From the NCBI RefSeq assembly GCF_017368795.1, contig NZ_JAFNLL010000029.1, positions 1 through 64,000 on the forward strand: a stretch of DNA of 64,000 bases, given 5' to 3'. Below, one piece after another: positions 13,464 through 23,025 of this stretch (its first letter is position 1; each line of letters opens with the position of its first letter). Below the pieces are notes generated by a model. That model saw only the letters and a list, made by a program, of their open reading frames with translations, did no database searches and had not been told where the DNA came from. Position numbers and translations under genes: made by a program. This DNA comes from Arthrobacter cavernae (GTDB taxonomy: Bacteria; Actinomycetota; Actinomycetes; Actinomycetales; Micrococcaceae).

Positions 13464-13720
13464 TGATTGCAAGCTTAGTTCCCGGCCTCGGAACTGCGCT
13501 GCTGGCCGCTCATGTGACGATCCTCCCGGCACGTCAGTTCCGGTATCCCGGGCAGTACCGCACCGGCCGAATGTGCCGTTCACATGCTGAAATATCCCGC
13601 CGGACGAGTGATTCGGCCATTCGGTGACGTGGCAGCCGGCGCCTTTTGTTTCGCCGGGCCGGCACCGTGCACCCCGTTTGCCGTTGCATACTTTACGGGT
13701 ACACCAAACTGGAGGTAACT

Positions 13721-14536
13721 GTGCGTGTAGCACTCGCTCAAGTCATTACCGGCCGTGATCTCGCCGGGAACCTCTCACTCCTGGAGGACTACGCCCGGCG
13801 TGCCAAGGACGGCGGAGCCGAACTGGTGGTCTTCCCCGAGGCCACCATGCGGGCGTTCGGGAATTCGCTCGTGGACATCGCCGAGCCGCTCGACGGACCG
13901 TGGGCCACCCGGGTGCGCGAGATCGCCGCGGAGCTGCATATCGTCATCGTTGCCGGCATGTTCACGCCCGGCACGGGCGGCACCGGAACGGCCGGGTCCA
14001 AGGTCCGCAACACACTGATCGCCACCGGCCCCGACGTCGACGCAAGCTACGACAAGATCCACCTCTTCGACGCCTTCGGCTTCGCCGAGTCGGACACCGT
14101 CGATCCCGGCACCGAGCCCGTCACCTTCGAGGCCGGCGGTCTGACCTTTGGCCTGGCAACCTGCTACGACATCCGATTCCCGGCCCTTTTCACGGCCAAC
14201 GCCCTGCGGGGCGCGGTGGCCAACATCGTCTGCGCGTCCTGGGGATCCGGTCCGGGCAAGGCCGAGCAGTGGCAGCTCCTGGCCCGCGCCCGCGCCGTGG
14301 ACACCACCACATTCGTGCTGGCCTGCGGCCAGGGCGACCCCGTGACCCAAGGCATCGAGCCCAAGGGCGCTGCCCCCACCGGAGTGGGGTACTCCGCCGT
14401 CGTTTCCCCCTTGGGCCAGGTGCTTGAAGCCCTCGACGCCGAACCGGGCCTCCTCTTCGCCGAACTGGACCCCGCCGTCGTCGAGGAAGCCAGAACGAAA
14501 CTTCCCGTCCTGGCCAACCGCCGCGAATTCCAATAA
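13721..14536 (+). CDS. Carbon-nitrogen hydrolase (nitrilase superfamily)
   Basis: A 271-residue amidase-type hydrolase of the nitrilase superfamily. The Glu-Lys-Cys triad is visible: Glu40 in VVFPEATM, Lys in SYDKIHLFD and Cys in LATCYDIRFP. The family includes omega-amidases and deaminated-glutathione amidases; the sequence alone does not fix the substrate. The GTG start has GGAGG at 13711-13715. It stands alone, divergent from glgX across about 260 bases that must hold both promoters. Confidence 0.9.
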   Translation: MRVALAQVITGRDLAGNLSLLEDYARRAKDGGAELVVFPEATMRAFGNSLVDIAEPLDGPWATRVREIAAELHIVIVAGMFTPGTGGTGTAGSKVRNTLIATGPDVDASYDKIHLFDAFGFAESDTVDPGTEPVTFEAGGLTFGLATCYDIRFPALFTANALRGAVANIVCASWGSGPGKAEQWQLLARARAVDTTTFVLACGQGDPVTQGIEPKGAAPTGVGYSAVVSPLGQVLEALDAEPGLLFAELDPAVVEEARTKLPVLANRREFQ

Positions 14537-14541
14537 GAACA

Positions 14542-14577
14542 GCAACGCTCCCCCACCGAGAGGTGAGAGAGCGTTGC
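14542..14577. terminator. Hairpin behind the nitrilase gene
   Basis: GCAACGCTC (14542-14550) pairs with GAGCGTTGC (14569-14577), and CCACC inside pairs with GGTG. It follows the stop codon by six bases. The 14-mer GTGAGAGAGCGTTG on its right arm is repeated at 14595-14608. Confidence 0.6.
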
Positions 14578-14622
14578 AGCTTTAAGCCCCAAAAGTGAGA
14601 GAGCGTTGGCGGCGCGGCCGGC

Positions 14623-14670
14623 ATCCGGAAGCGTGCGTCAAAGCGACGAAGGAGCAGCACGCGGAGGATG
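14623..14670. repeat. Dispersed intergenic repeat, copy B
   Basis: Starts ATCCGGAAGCGTGCGTCAAA and ends GCACGCGGAGGATG. It matches the reverse complement of 10598-10647 with a few substitutions and about two bases of gap. It lies between two convergent genes (nitrilase and rlmB). Confidence 0.65.
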
Positions 14671-14703
14671 GCGGTCGTGCCGCCACCCACCGCACCACTG
14701 AGC

Positions 14704-15696
14704 CTACTTAGCCGCGCGCTGCCTTGAGACTTCGTACAGGGAGATGCCCACCGCCATGGAGGCGTTGAGCGATTCCATGGCGGAGTCGATCGGGATGGAG
14801 ACGATCTGGTCGCAGTTTTCGCGCACCAGGCGGCTGAGGCCCTTGCCTTCGGAGCCGACCACGATGCAGACAGGCTCGGTGGCCACGGTCAGATCGGGCA
14901 GCGAGACATCGCCCTCGCCGTCCAGGCCGAGCACGTAGATGCCCATGTTCTTGAACTGCTTGAGGGCGTTGTTCAGGTTGGCCGCGCGTGCCACGGGGAC
15001 GCGGACGGCCGCACCTGCGCTGGTCTTCCAGGCGGAGGCTGTGACGCCCACGGAGCGGCGCTCGGGAACGATCACGCCGTGGCCGCTGAAGGCCGAGACG
15101 GAGCGGATGATGGCGCCCAGGTTGCGGGGGTCGGTGATGCCGTCCAGTGCCACGAAGATGGGGGCGTTGGAGACATGCCCCTTCTTCCACTTGGCGATGG
15201 TTTCCTCGGCGAGGTCGTAGGCGTCCTGGTACTCGTACGGCGGGATCTGCAGCACGAGGCCCTGGTGGACGGCTTCCTCGGTCATGCGGTCCAGTTCCGG
15301 CTTCCCGGTTTCCAGCAGCGGGATGCCGCGCTCGGCCGCAAGCTTCAGGGACTCCTTGACGCGGTCGTCCATCTCGATGCGGATGGCGACGTGCAGGGCC
15401 TTGGCCGGGATGCCGGCGCGCAGTGCCTCGACGACGGAGTTGCGGCCCGTGACCATCTCTTCCGTGGCACGGCCCTTGGGGCCGGAGCGTGCGCCGGCGC
15501 CGCCGGGGCGGGTGCCCGTGCCGCGCTTGGCAGCCGAGCGCTCAGCCAACTGCTTGTTCTTGTGCGCCTTGTGGTAGGTGCGGTCTTCCGCCTTGGGCGT
15601 GGGACCCTTGCCCTCCAGGGCCTTGCGGCCGTGGCCACCGGTTCCGGTAGTGGGGCCCTTCTTCTTCTTGACCGACCGGCGACCGTTGTTGGCCAT
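14704..15696 (-). CDS. rlmB: 23S rRNA 2'-O-methyltransferase (RlmB/TrmH type)
   Basis: SpoU/TrmH-family SAM-dependent methyltransferase, 330 residues, expected to methylate the 2'-O of a 23S rRNA guanosine. SPOUT motifs: ALDGITDPRNLGAIIRS (motif 1), IVVGSEGKGLSRL (motif 2) and ESLNASMAVGISLYE (motif 3). The first 70 residues are a Lys/Arg/Gly-rich disordered tail, common in actinobacterial members, followed by the L30e-like substrate-binding domain (VTGRNSVVEAL). Downstream of cysS, as in mycobacteria. Confidence 0.9.
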   Translation of the reverse strand: MANNGRRSVKKKKGPTTGTGGHGRKALEGKGPTPKAEDRTYHKAHKNKQLAERSAAKRGTGTRPGGAGARSGPKGRATEEMVTGRNSVVEALRAGIPAKALHVAIRIEMDDRVKESLKLAAERGIPLLETGKPELDRMTEEAVHQGLVLQIPPYEYQDAYDLAEETIAKWKKGHVSNAPIFVALDGITDPRNLGAIIRSVSAFSGHGVIVPERRSVGVTASAWKTSAGAAVRVPVARAANLNNALKQFKNMGIYVLGLDGEGDVSLPDLTVATEPVCIVVGSEGKGLSRLVRENCDQIVSIPIDSAMESLNASMAVGISLYEVSRQRAAK

Positions 15697-15775
15697 GAGT
15701 TTCCATCCTTGATTTTGTGAGTAAGTCTGCTATCCAGTCTACTGAATCAAGTTAAATCGAGATTCCGCGGCTTTC

Positions 15776-17230
15776 TCAGTCCCTTTTGAGGCTCCAACTC
15801 GCGCCGTCCGCACCATCTTCGACCACGATTCCGGCGGCCGCGAGGGTGTCGCGGATGGCGTCGGACGCCGCCCAGTTCTTGTTGGCCCGTGCCTCGGCAC
15901 GCGCCGCCAGCTGGGCCTCGACCAGGACCTCGAGGGCCTGCGAGAGCTGCGGGTTGTCCTGCGCCTCGCCCTGGACATCGTTCAGGCCCAGGACCGTGGT
16001 CATGGCCATGACGGCGCGCAGGGCCTGCTGGGCACCAGCGTCGTCCCCGGCCGCCAGCGCCGTGTTGCCGGCCCGGACGGTCTCGTGCAGCACGCCCAAG
16101 GCCTGCGGCACGTTCAGGTCGTCGTCCATCGCCGTGCCGAAGGCCTCCGGCACGGTGTTCGATTCCGCGTGGGCGGTAAAGTCCCCGCCAAACTTCCTGG
16201 CAGCCTTGGCGATGAAGCCGTAGATGCGTTCGACGGCGGCCGCCGCCTCCTGCAGCGAAGTAGGACGGTAGTCAAGGATGGAGCGGTACTGGGCCTGGCC
16301 AAGGTAGTAGCGGACCACCCGGGCCGATGCGAGCGACAGCATCTCGGCCGGGCTCACCGTGTTGCCGATGGACTTGGACATCTTTTCACCCTCATAGGTG
16401 ACCATGCCGTTGTGCATCCAGAAGTTCGCGAAGTCATCGCCCGCGGCCTGCGACTGGGCCATTTCGTTTTCGTGGTGCGGGAAGCGCAGGTCGAGTCCGC
16501 CGCCATGGATATCGAACCGCGTGCCAAGGTACTTGGTGACCATCGCCGAGCATTCCAGGTGCCAGCCGGGGCGGCCGGCGCCCCACGGCGATGCCCAGCT
16601 TGCCGAGGACGGCTCGCCGTCCTTGTAACCCTTCCACAGCGCAAAGTCGCGGGGATCCTTCTTGCCGCGGGGATCGGCGTCGGGGGCTCCCTGCATGTCA
16701 TCGATGTTCTGGCGCGTCAGGGACCCGTACTTGCTCCAGGAGCGGACGTCGAAGTAGACGTCGCCGGAGCCGTCCAGCGCCGGGTAGGCGTGGCCGCGGT
16801 CGATGAGGCGCTGGATGAGTGCGTGCATTTCCGGGATGTGGCCGGTGGCGCGCGGCTCGTACGTGGGACGGCCGACGCCGAGGGCGTCGTAGGCCTGCTC
16901 GAATTCCTGCTCGTAGCGGTAGGCCAGCGCCCACCATTCCTCGGCCTGCTTCGCCGACGGTTCCTCAGCCCAGTCCGGGCCGAACGACTGCTCGGACCTG
17001 GCCAGGATCTTGTCGTCGATGTCCGTGACGTTGCGGACCACGGTGACCCGCAGGCCGCGGTATTCGAGCCAGCGCGTCAGCTGGTCGAAGGCGATCGCGG
17101 ACCTGACGTGGCCCACGTGCGGCATGCCCTGGACCGTGGCCCCGCAGTAGTACACGCTGGCCGTGCCGGCTTCGAGGGGAACGAAGTCGCGGACTTCGGC
17201 GGAGGCAGTGTCGTAAAAGCGCAGGGTCAC
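15776..17230 (-). CDS. cysS: Cysteinyl-tRNA synthetase
   Basis: Class I synthetase charging tRNA-Cys, 484 residues (normal). Zinc ligand Cys29 in YYCG, HIGH-type motif PHVGHVRS at 37-44 and KMSKS motif [10 protein letters not shown] are all present. A short gap separates it from ispF; the order ispD-ispF-cysS-rlmB is conserved in actinobacteria. Confidence 0.97.
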   Translation of the reverse strand: MTLRFYDTASAEVRDFVPLEAGTASVYYCGATVQGMPHVGHVRSAIAFDQLTRWLEYRGLRVTVVRNVTDIDDKILARSEQSFGPDWAEEPSAKQAEEWWALAYRYEQEFEQAYDALGVGRPTYEPRATGHIPEMHALIQRLIDRGHAYPALDGSGDVYFDVRSWSKYGSLTRQNIDDMQGAPDADPRGKKDPRDFALWKGYKDGEPSSASWASPWGAGRPGWHLECSAMVTKYLGTRFDIHGGGLDLRFPHHENEMAQSQAAGDDFANFWMHNGMVTYEGEKMSKSIGNTVSPAEMLSLASARVVRYYLGQAQYRSILDYRPTSLQEAAAAVERIYGFIAKAARKFGGDFTAHAESNTVPEAFGTAMDDDLNVPQALGVLHETVRAGNTALAAGDDAGAQQALRAVMAMTTVLGLNDVQGEAQDNPQLSQALEVLVEAQLAARAEARANKNWAASDAIRDTLAAAGIVVEDGADGASWSLKRD

Positions 17231-17310
17231 CGCTCCAGATTAGCCGATGCCCGCCGCCATACGGCCTGCTGCCACTGCAGCGGAGAGAACGACGGCGGTG
17301 CGCGGCTTGC

Positions 17311-17859
17311 TCATGCGGGTTCTCCTGCGGGGGCGGCCGGGACGGTGCAGACGAGCGCCGTGGCCACGGCCGAGATGCCTTCGCCCCGGCCGGTGAAGCC
17401 CAGGCCGTCGCTAGTGGTGGCAGTGACGCTGACCGGCGCGCCGACGGCCTCGCTGAGGACGCGCTGGGATTCCTCGCGGCGGGGACCGAACTTGGGCCGG
17501 TTCGCCACGAACTGCACGGCCACATTGCCGATCTCGAAGCCGGCCGCCCGGACGATCCGGGCTGCCTCGCCGAGGAGGGTCACGCCGGAGGCACCCGCAA
17601 GTTCGGGCCGGTCGGTGCCGAAGTGGGTTCCGAGGTCGCCGATGCCGCAGGCCGAAAAGAGGGCGTCGGCCGCGGCGTGGGCCACGCAGTCGCCGTCGGA
17701 GTGGCCCGCCAGTCCGCGCTCTCCCTCCCAGAACAAGCCGCCGAGCCACAGGGGCCGGGGGTCGTCGTCGGACGCATAGGCGTGCACGTCCACGCCGATT
17801 CCGGTGCGCGGCAGCAGCATGTGTCCTCCTGCGGTGTTGGGGGCGGCGGGTGCGGCCAT
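17311..17859 (-). CDS. ispF: 2-C-methyl-D-erythritol 2,4-cyclodiphosphate synthase
   Basis: MEP isoprenoid pathway enzyme cyclising CDP-ME-2-phosphate. Zinc ligands Asp24 and His26 in GVDVHAY and the [15 protein letters not shown] segment are visible. 182 residues from an ATG that shares one base with the ispD stop (TGATG), indicating coupling; a later ATG (MLLPRTG) would give 169 residues. The preceding MEP cytidylyltransferase gene is adjacent. Confidence 0.94.
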   Translation of the reverse strand: MAAPAAPNTAGGHMLLPRTGIGVDVHAYASDDDPRPLWLGGLFWEGERGLAGHSDGDCVAHAAADALFSACGIGDLGTHFGTDRPELAGASGVTLLGEAARIVRAAGFEIGNVAVQFVANRPKFGPRREESQRVLSEAVGAPVSVTATTSDGLGFTGRGEGISAVATALVCTVPAAPAGEPA

Positions 17860-18641
17860 CAGCCTTCCACCCAGCGGATCCCGAGAGGCCCTTCGAGCAG
17901 GCCCTCGGCGATGATCAGGTCCAGCGGGGTGGTGATCTTCAGGGACTGGCTGGCCCCGCGGACGGCATGCACGGGAACACCCAGGAGTTCCACGAGCATG
18001 GCGTCGTCAGTGACAGCCGCCGATTGGGCGTCGTCGAACAGCAGGGCGGCATCGTGGGCGCGCCGCAGGGTTGCCACCTCGAAGCCCTGGGGCGTCTGGA
18101 CAGCGCGGAGTGCCTCGCGGGGCGCCGTTCCCGTGACGAGCTCGGGGGCGACGGCGGCGTCGTCGCCATGGGTCTCGATGACCGTCTTGACGGTATCCAC
18201 CACCGGAATCGCCGGGATGACTGCCTTCGCACCGGCGGCCAAGGCGTCCGCAACCCGGTGGAAGACACGCTCCGGGGTCAGGGCACGGGCCGCGTCATGC
18301 ACGAGTACGGCTTCGGTGCCGTCCAGCAAGGCCGCGAGGGCTGAGCGGACGGAATCCGAACGCGTGGAACCGCCGTCGACCACTGTGATCTGGGTGCTTG
18401 AGTCGCCGAGCTCGGCGGCGAACGCGGCGCACAGGGCGCGGAGCTGAGTATCGCCCTTCGGAACGGCCACGCAGATCTGCCGGGCGACGTCCGCCGCGGC
18501 CACACCGCGCAGCGCGTGGGTGAGGATCGTTTCGCCGCCCAGGGGCACCTTTGCCTTGGGCATGCCGTAGCCGAGCCGTTCACCGGAGCCTGCCGCGACC
18601 ACGATGACGGCGGTGACCGGACGCTTTGCTGGATTAGTCAT
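17859..18641 (-). CDS. ispD: 2-C-methyl-D-erythritol 4-phosphate cytidylyltransferase
   Basis: Makes CDP-methylerythritol in the MEP pathway. The nucleotide-binding start [20 protein letters not shown] and the motif VHDAARAL are typical. I chose ATG 18641 (260 residues, GGGG seven bases upstream) over the TTG at 18665. It follows carD; a terminator-like hairpin lies between them, so ispD-ispF may have its own transcript or arise by read-through. Confidence 0.94.
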   Translation of the reverse strand: MTNPAKRPVTAVIVVAAGSGERLGYGMPKAKVPLGGETILTHALRGVAAADVARQICVAVPKGDTQLRALCAAFAAELGDSSTQITVVDGGSTRSDSVRSALAALLDGTEAVLVHDAARALTPERVFHRVADALAAGAKAVIPAIPVVDTVKTVIETHGDDAAVAPELVTGTAPREALRAVQTPQGFEVATLRRAHDAALLFDDAQSAAVTDDAMLVELLGVPVHAVRGASQSLKITTPLDLIIAEGLLEGPLGIRWVEG

Positions 18642-18663
18642 GCGCCCCAGTCTACTTTCGGGC

Positions 18664-18699
18664 AAAAAGAAACCCCGGCAGCAATCTGCTGCCGGGGCT
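18664..18699 (-). terminator. Rho-independent terminator of carD
   Basis: On the minus strand GCCCCGGCAGCA and TGCTGCCGGGG form a long GC stem with a short loop, followed by TTTCTTTTT. It lies between the carD stop and the ispD start. Confidence 0.85.
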
Positions 18700-18705
18700 C
18701 AATTC

Positions 18706-19188
18706 TTAGGAAGCAAGAACCTCGTCGAGAACGCTGGCTGCCTTCTCTTCGTCGGTCTTCTCGGCCAGGGCCAATTCTGAGATCAGAATCTGGCGAGCCT
18801 TGGCCAACATGCGCTTCTCACCTGCGGAAAGGCCGCGGTCGTGATCACGGCGCCACAGGTCGCGGACGACCTCTGCCACCTTGATGACGTCACCGGAAGC
18901 AAGCTTCTCCAGGTTTGCCTTGTAACGACGCGACCAGTTGGTGGGTTCTTCAGTGAACTCGGCGCGAAGCACATCGAATACGTGCTCCAAGCCTTCTTTG
19001 CCGACTACGTCCCGAACCCCAACAAGGTCTACGTTCTCTGCTGGAACTTCAATGGTCAGATCACCCTGAGCCACCTTGAGCTTGAGATACATCTTCTCAA
19101 CGCCCTTGATGGTGCGCATCTTGATTTCCTCAATTTTTGCTGCACCGTGGTGAGGGTAAACTACTGTCTCGCCGACCTCAAAAACCAT
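18706..19188 (-). CDS. carD: CarD-family RNA polymerase-binding regulator
   Basis: 160 residues. CarD binds the RNA polymerase beta subunit through its N-terminal Tudor-like domain ([20 protein letters not shown]) and stabilises open complexes with its C-terminal helical DNA-binding domain; in mycobacteria it is essential and acts at rRNA promoters. I chose ATG 19188, with GGGAAAG upstream, because homology begins there; the frame runs open to 19506. Divergent from lpqE, as in Mycobacterium tuberculosis. Confidence 0.95.
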   Translation of the reverse strand: MVFEVGETVVYPHHGAAKIEEIKMRTIKGVEKMYLKLKVAQGDLTIEVPAENVDLVGVRDVVGKEGLEHVFDVLRAEFTEEPTNWSRRYKANLEKLASGDVIKVAEVVRDLWRRDHDRGLSAGEKRMLAKARQILISELALAEKTDEEKAASVLDEVLAS

Positions 19189-19468
19189 GTGGACTTTCCC
19201 CTTTCCCGCAGACCAGTTTATCACGGTTAAGGCATACGACTGGCATCGAAGGACCCCTCCTGCCGCGCCAATAAAGGGAACTAGGCCCCAAACGGCCCTC
19301 CGGACCCCCTTGACGAAACGCACGAAAGGTGCATCAGGAAGGCCCGCGGCGCCACCCGGTCCCAGCCACCGCAGACGCCACATTGCCGGGACGAATCCTT
19401 GTTTCAGGCCGTTTGCCGATAGGCTAGGCCTGAAAAAGTGTTCCAATGACTCTTGAGGAGTAGGTGTC
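19189..19468. promoter_or_regulatory. Divergent carD / lpqE intergenic region
   Basis: About 280 bases without a supported gene. Promoters for both genes must lie here, but I cannot pick out -35/-10 pairs with confidence. The minus-strand frame crossing it is an extension of carD without homology. Confidence 0.4.
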
Positions 19469-20014
19469 GTGCGCATTACTGCGATGAACCCTGTCCAGCG
19501 CGGCAAGCTGGCAATTGCGGCGGCCGCAATCGGCGTCGGCCTTCTGTCGGTGACGGGCTGCGGCTACGTCAACGCCCAGCAGACTTCCCACCAGTACGCG
19601 GCTTCCGATGGCATCAACGAGGATCTCGGCCCGCTCAAGCTGCGCAATCTCATCATCGTCTCCACTGGCACGGACCAGCCGGGCCGCGTCATCGGTGCCG
19701 TGTTCAACGACTCCAGCAATGACGGAACCCTGACGATCAGCGGCGCCAAGGGCTCGCAGACGCAGATTCCGGTCAAGGCCAACTCCGAGACGTACCTGAA
19801 CGACGCCGCCGACGCCGCGGTCCTGAGCACCAGCGGCGCCAACCCCGGCTCGCTGGCTCCCGTGACCATCCGCAGCGGTTCCGAATCCCGCACCGTGAAG
19901 GTCCCCGTGGTTGACGGCACCCTGGCCGAATACGTGAAGTACCTGCCGGCAGGTTCGACGCCGACGAGCACACCCTCCCCCGCGGCCACGCCGAGCCAGG
20001 GCGCCGGCCACTAA
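19469..20014 (+). CDS. LpqE-like lipoprotein
   Basis: A 181-residue secreted lipoprotein with a signal peptide and lipobox VTGC (lipidated Cys31). The body ([21 protein letters not shown]) resembles the PCuAC-like beta fold of actinobacterial LpqE proteins, and its place divergent from carD matches lpqE in mycobacteria; that synteny supports the assignment more than the sequence does. The C-terminus is a Pro/Thr/Ser tail. GTG start with GAGGAG eight bases upstream. Metal binding is not evident. Confidence 0.75.
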   Translation: MRITAMNPVQRGKLAIAAAAIGVGLLSVTGCGYVNAQQTSHQYAASDGINEDLGPLKLRNLIIVSTGTDQPGRVIGAVFNDSSNDGTLTISGAKGSQTQIPVKANSETYLNDAADAAVLSTSGANPGSLAPVTIRSGSESRTVKVPVVDGTLAEYVKYLPAGSTPTSTPSPAATPSQGAGH

Positions 20015-20035
20015 CTGGCCACCTCCAGCAAACAC

Positions 20036-20070
20036 AAAGGGAAGGACCTCCGCGGGGGTCCTTCCCTTTT
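20036..20070 (+). terminator. Terminator of the LpqE-like gene
   Basis: GGGAAGGACC pairs with GGTCCTTCCC around a short loop, followed by TTTT. It starts about 22 bases after the stop codon. Confidence 0.9.
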
Positions 20071-20149
20071 GCTGTTGGCCGGTTTCATGGCCCGGCGGCC
20101 TGCTCGCCCTGGCTTGCTCGCCGGCGGCCCGCTCGCCGTGGCTCGCGGC

Positions 20150-20830
20150 CTACGGCTCGAACTTGTAGCCGAGGCCGCGGACCGTCACCAGGAAGCGCGG
20201 GGCCGAGGGATCGGGCTCGATCTTGCTGCGCAGGCGCTTGACGTGGACGTCAAGGGTCTTGGTGTCGCCCACATAGTCCGAGCCCCAGACACGGTCGATC
20301 AGCTGCCCGCGGGTCAGGACACGGCCGGAGTTGCGGAGCAGCATCTCGAGCAGTTCGAACTCCTTCAGCGGCAGGGCAACCTGCTCGCCGTTGACGCTGA
20401 CCACATGGCGTTCGATGTCCATGCGGACGGGACCGGCCTGGACCGTGGAGGTGATCAGTTCCTCCGGTTCGCCCTGGCGGCGCAGCACGGCGCGGACGCG
20501 GGCTACGAGCTCGCGGGAGGAGTATGGCTTGGTGACGTAGTCGTCGGCACCGAGTTCCAGGCCCACCACCTTGTCGATTTCCGAGTCCTTGGCGGTCAGC
20601 ATGATCACCGGGACGCTGGAGCGCTGGCGCAGCTGGCGGCAGACCTCGGTTCCGGGGGTTCCGGGGAGCTGCAGGTCCAGCAGGACCAGGTCGGCGCCGT
20701 TGCGGTCGAATTCGATCAACGCATCGCTGCCGTTGTCCACCACCTCGACGTCGAAGCCCTCTTTGCCCAACAGATAGGACAGGGGGTCGCTGAAGGACTC
20801 CTCGTCCTCCACAATCAAAATCCGGCTCAA
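20150..20830 (-). CDS. regX3: Response regulator RegX3
   Basis: OmpR/PhoB-type regulator, 226 residues. Receiver domain with acidic pocket VEDEE, phospho-acceptor Asp52 (LVLLDLQLPG) and Lys in YVTKPYS; C-terminal winged helix. It is encoded right after the SenX3-like kinase, with a TTG start overlapping the kinase stop (TTGA). Function by family: phosphate-starvation response. The 11-bp repeats at 22158-22201 between senX3 and phoU would be its expected target. Confidence 0.9.
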   Translation of the reverse strand: MSRILIVEDEESFSDPLSYLLGKEGFDVEVVDNGSDALIEFDRNGADLVLLDLQLPGTPGTEVCRQLRQRSSVPVIMLTAKDSEIDKVVGLELGADDYVTKPYSSRELVARVRAVLRRQGEPEELITSTVQAGPVRMDIERHVVSVNGEQVALPLKEFELLEMLLRNSGRVLTRGQLIDRVWGSDYVGDTKTLDVHVKRLRSKIEPDPSAPRFLVTVRGLGYKFEP

Positions 20831-22098
20831 GCGCTGGCTCCTTGCTCTTGGGCGCCGGAGGCGCCCGTGGGTTGACTCAAGTTTCGGGTTTCGGACACGG
20901 CGCCGCCGGGCGAGGCGGGCACCGCCGCGGGCAGGGCTGCTGCAGGAGCCGGGCGCCCGGCGTCGTCGTCCTGGCCTTCCATCTCCGGAAGGCGCAGGGT
21001 GAAGGTGGATCCCTGGCCCGGCTGGGACCACAGCGTGACCTCGCCGCCGTGGTTGGACACCACATGCTTGACGATGCTCAGGCCAAGGCCCGTGCCGCCG
21101 GTGTGCCGCGAGCGGGCAGAGTCCACGCGGTAGAAGCGCTCGAAGACGCGTTCCTGGTCCTCGGGGCTGAGGCCTTCGCCCTGGTCCGTAACCGAGATCG
21201 CCACCACGCCTTCCTTGGTGCGGACGCCGACGCCCACCCGGGTGTTTTCCGGGGAGTAGCGGATGGCGTTGTCGATCAGGTTGCGCAACGCCGTGACCAG
21301 CAGGTCCTGGTCGCCGAAGACCAGGCTGTCGGAATGGCCACCCACGATGATCTGGATGTTCTTGCTTTCGGCCGGGAGCTGCGAGCGGTCCACGGCTTCG
21401 GCAACGACGGCGTTGATGTCCACGGCGTGGCCCTGCTGGGCGACGTTGGCGCCCTGGAGGCGCGAGAGCTCGATGATGTCCTGGACCAGGGCCGCGAGCC
21501 GGGCCGACTCCTTGTGCATGCGCTTGGCGAAGCGGCGGACGGCCACCTCGTCGTCCGGGCTGGCCTCCAGCGCCTCGGCCAGCAGCGAAATGGCGCCCAC
21601 AGGGGTTTTCAGTTCGTGGGACACATTTGCCACGAAGTCGTTGCGGATCTCCTCAGTCCGGGTGATCTCGGTGCGGTCGTCGGCCAGGAGCACAATGTAT
21701 TCCCAGCCGAGCATGGCGGCCCGGACCTGAACCACAATGGTCCCCTTGCCGAGGGGCCCGCGCGGGAGCTCGTACTGCTCTTCCAGGATCACGCCATCGC
21801 GGCGGACACGGGCGGTCATGTCCAGAAGCTGCTTGTGGACCACCGTGTGGCCCCGCACCAAGCCGTAGGCATAGGCGGCGGGACTCGCGCGGACCACGCC
21901 GTCGATGGCGTCCACCACCACAAAGGCACGGCCGACGACGGCGAGCACCTCCGCGGCGCCTTCCGGCAGCAGCGGCTCGGCGACGTCCAGATCCACGATC
22001 CGGCGCTGGCGTTCGCTGATCCTGAATGCGAGCATGCCAAAGACCCCCAGCGACAGCCCTACCAGGCCTGCAATGACAGCTAAGAGCAATGGATCCAC
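20827..22098 (-). CDS. senX3: Sensor histidine kinase SenX3
   Basis: Membrane kinase of 423 residues: one N-terminal transmembrane segment (about 4-26), a PAS-like region, HisKA with phospho-His161 in VANVSHELKTP, and HATPase with LIDNAIRYSPE, DQGEGL and GTGLGLSIVKH. It is expected to sense phosphate status through the Pst/PhoU system and to phosphorylate RegX3. Divergent from phoU, the same arrangement as in other actinobacteria. Confidence 0.9.
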   Translation of the reverse strand: MDPLLLAVIAGLVGLSLGVFGMLAFRISERQRRIVDLDVAEPLLPEGAAEVLAVVGRAFVVVDAIDGVVRASPAAYAYGLVRGHTVVHKQLLDMTARVRRDGVILEEQYELPRGPLGKGTIVVQVRAAMLGWEYIVLLADDRTEITRTEEIRNDFVANVSHELKTPVGAISLLAEALEASPDDEVAVRRFAKRMHKESARLAALVQDIIELSRLQGANVAQQGHAVDINAVVAEAVDRSQLPAESKNIQIIVGGHSDSLVFGDQDLLVTALRNLIDNAIRYSPENTRVGVGVRTKEGVVAISVTDQGEGLSPEDQERVFERFYRVDSARSRHTGGTGLGLSIVKHVVSNHGGEVTLWSQPGQGSTFTLRLPEMEGQDDDAGRPAPAAALPAAVPASPGGAVSETRNLSQPTGASGAQEQGASA

Positions 22099-22157
22099 GC
22101 ATCCAGCTTATGCGCTGGAAACGCCGCAAAGTATTGATCTGAAGCCAAACGCCGGCG

Positions 22158-22201
22158 GTTCAACTAACGTTCATCTAAAGATGCGCAACAGTTCACGGAC
22201 C
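22158..22201. promoter_or_regulatory. Putative PHO box (11-bp direct repeats)
   Basis: GTTCAACTAAC (22158-22168) and GTTCATCTAAA (22169-22179) abut. After one degenerate 11-mer, GTTCACGGACC (22191-22201) follows in exact phase. This matches the GTTCA-start 11-bp repeats bound by PhoP/RegX3-type regulators in actinobacteria, and it lies between senX3 and phoU. Confidence 0.75.
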
Positions 22202-22288
22202 CCTGTCACTGTTACAAGTTGGACTGCACATTGGTTTGAAATCCGCCGCCCGCAGCGGGAACAGGATTTCCAAGGAAAGGACGCCTCA

Positions 22289-22942
22289 GTGCGCAAGGTT
22301 TTTCAGGAGGAGCTCACCCAAGTGGGTGACGACCTCATCGAGATCTCCAAGCTGGTCAGCGAAGCAATCGAGAAAGCCACCACGGCCTTCGAAGGCGCCG
22401 ACATTGATCTTGCCCAGGATGTCATAGCGGCCGATGCCCGGATCGACTTCCTGCAGAACGGCCTGGACGAGCGCGCCATCGATATCCTGGCGCTGCAGGG
22501 CCCCGTGGCCAGCGACCTGCGCATGATCGTCGGATCACTGCGCATGAGCGCTTCCCTGGAGCGCATGGGCGATCTCGCCCGGCATGTGGCCCAGCTGGCC
22601 CGCCTGCGCTACCCCGCCACCGTCATTCCCTCCTCGCTGACGGAAACGTTCAAGGCCATGGCCCGGCACGACCTCCAGATCACCCACCAGGTCACCCAGC
22701 TTCTCGAAACCCGGGACCTAAACGTTGCCCGGGAGATCCTCAAGACGAACAGCGCCGTCGATGACCTGCACCTGAGCGTGTTCAAGGCCATCGCGTCGCC
22801 TGACTGGAACGAGACTGCTTCCACCACCGTGGATGTGGCCCTGGCCAGCCGCTACTTCGAGCGCTTCGCCGACCACGGCGTGTCCGTGGCCCGCAAGGTC
22901 ACGTACCTCGTGACGGGTGAATGGCAGCCCGAAGGCTTCTAG
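22289..22942 (+). CDS. phoU: Phosphate signalling protein PhoU
   Basis: A 217-residue two-repeat helical-bundle protein that damps phosphate signalling to the sensor kinase and Pst transporter. Typical opening (RKVFQEELTQVGDDLIEIS) and metal-binding-type stretches in both halves. GTG start at 22289 with AAGGAAAGG upstream. A putative PHO box lies about 90 bases upstream, implying control by RegX3. Confidence 0.92.
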   Translation: MRKVFQEELTQVGDDLIEISKLVSEAIEKATTAFEGADIDLAQDVIAADARIDFLQNGLDERAIDILALQGPVASDLRMIVGSLRMSASLERMGDLARHVAQLARLRYPATVIPSSLTETFKAMARHDLQITHQVTQLLETRDLNVAREILKTNSAVDDLHLSVFKAIASPDWNETASTTVDVALASRYFERFADHGVSVARKVTYLVTGEWQPEGF

Positions 22943-22949
22943 AACTGCA

Positions 22950-23001
22950 TTAACGACGAAGCCGGCCGCTCACCTGAAAGGTGGGCGACCGGCGTCGTTA
23001 A
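22950..23001. terminator. Bidirectional terminator between phoU and gpmA
   Basis: TTAACGACG (22950-22958) pairs with CGTCGTTAA (22993-23001). The inner CGCTCACCT and AGGTGGGCG pair as well. It serves two convergent genes. Confidence 0.8.
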
Positions 23002-23025
23002 CTCTTGGGGAAGAAGCGCGGAGCC

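Noticed and set aside
20075..20149. Repeated GCTCGCC units downstream of the LpqE-like gene
   Set aside because: Irregular spacing and divergence; more likely GC-rich simple sequence than a defined repeat array or CRISPR.
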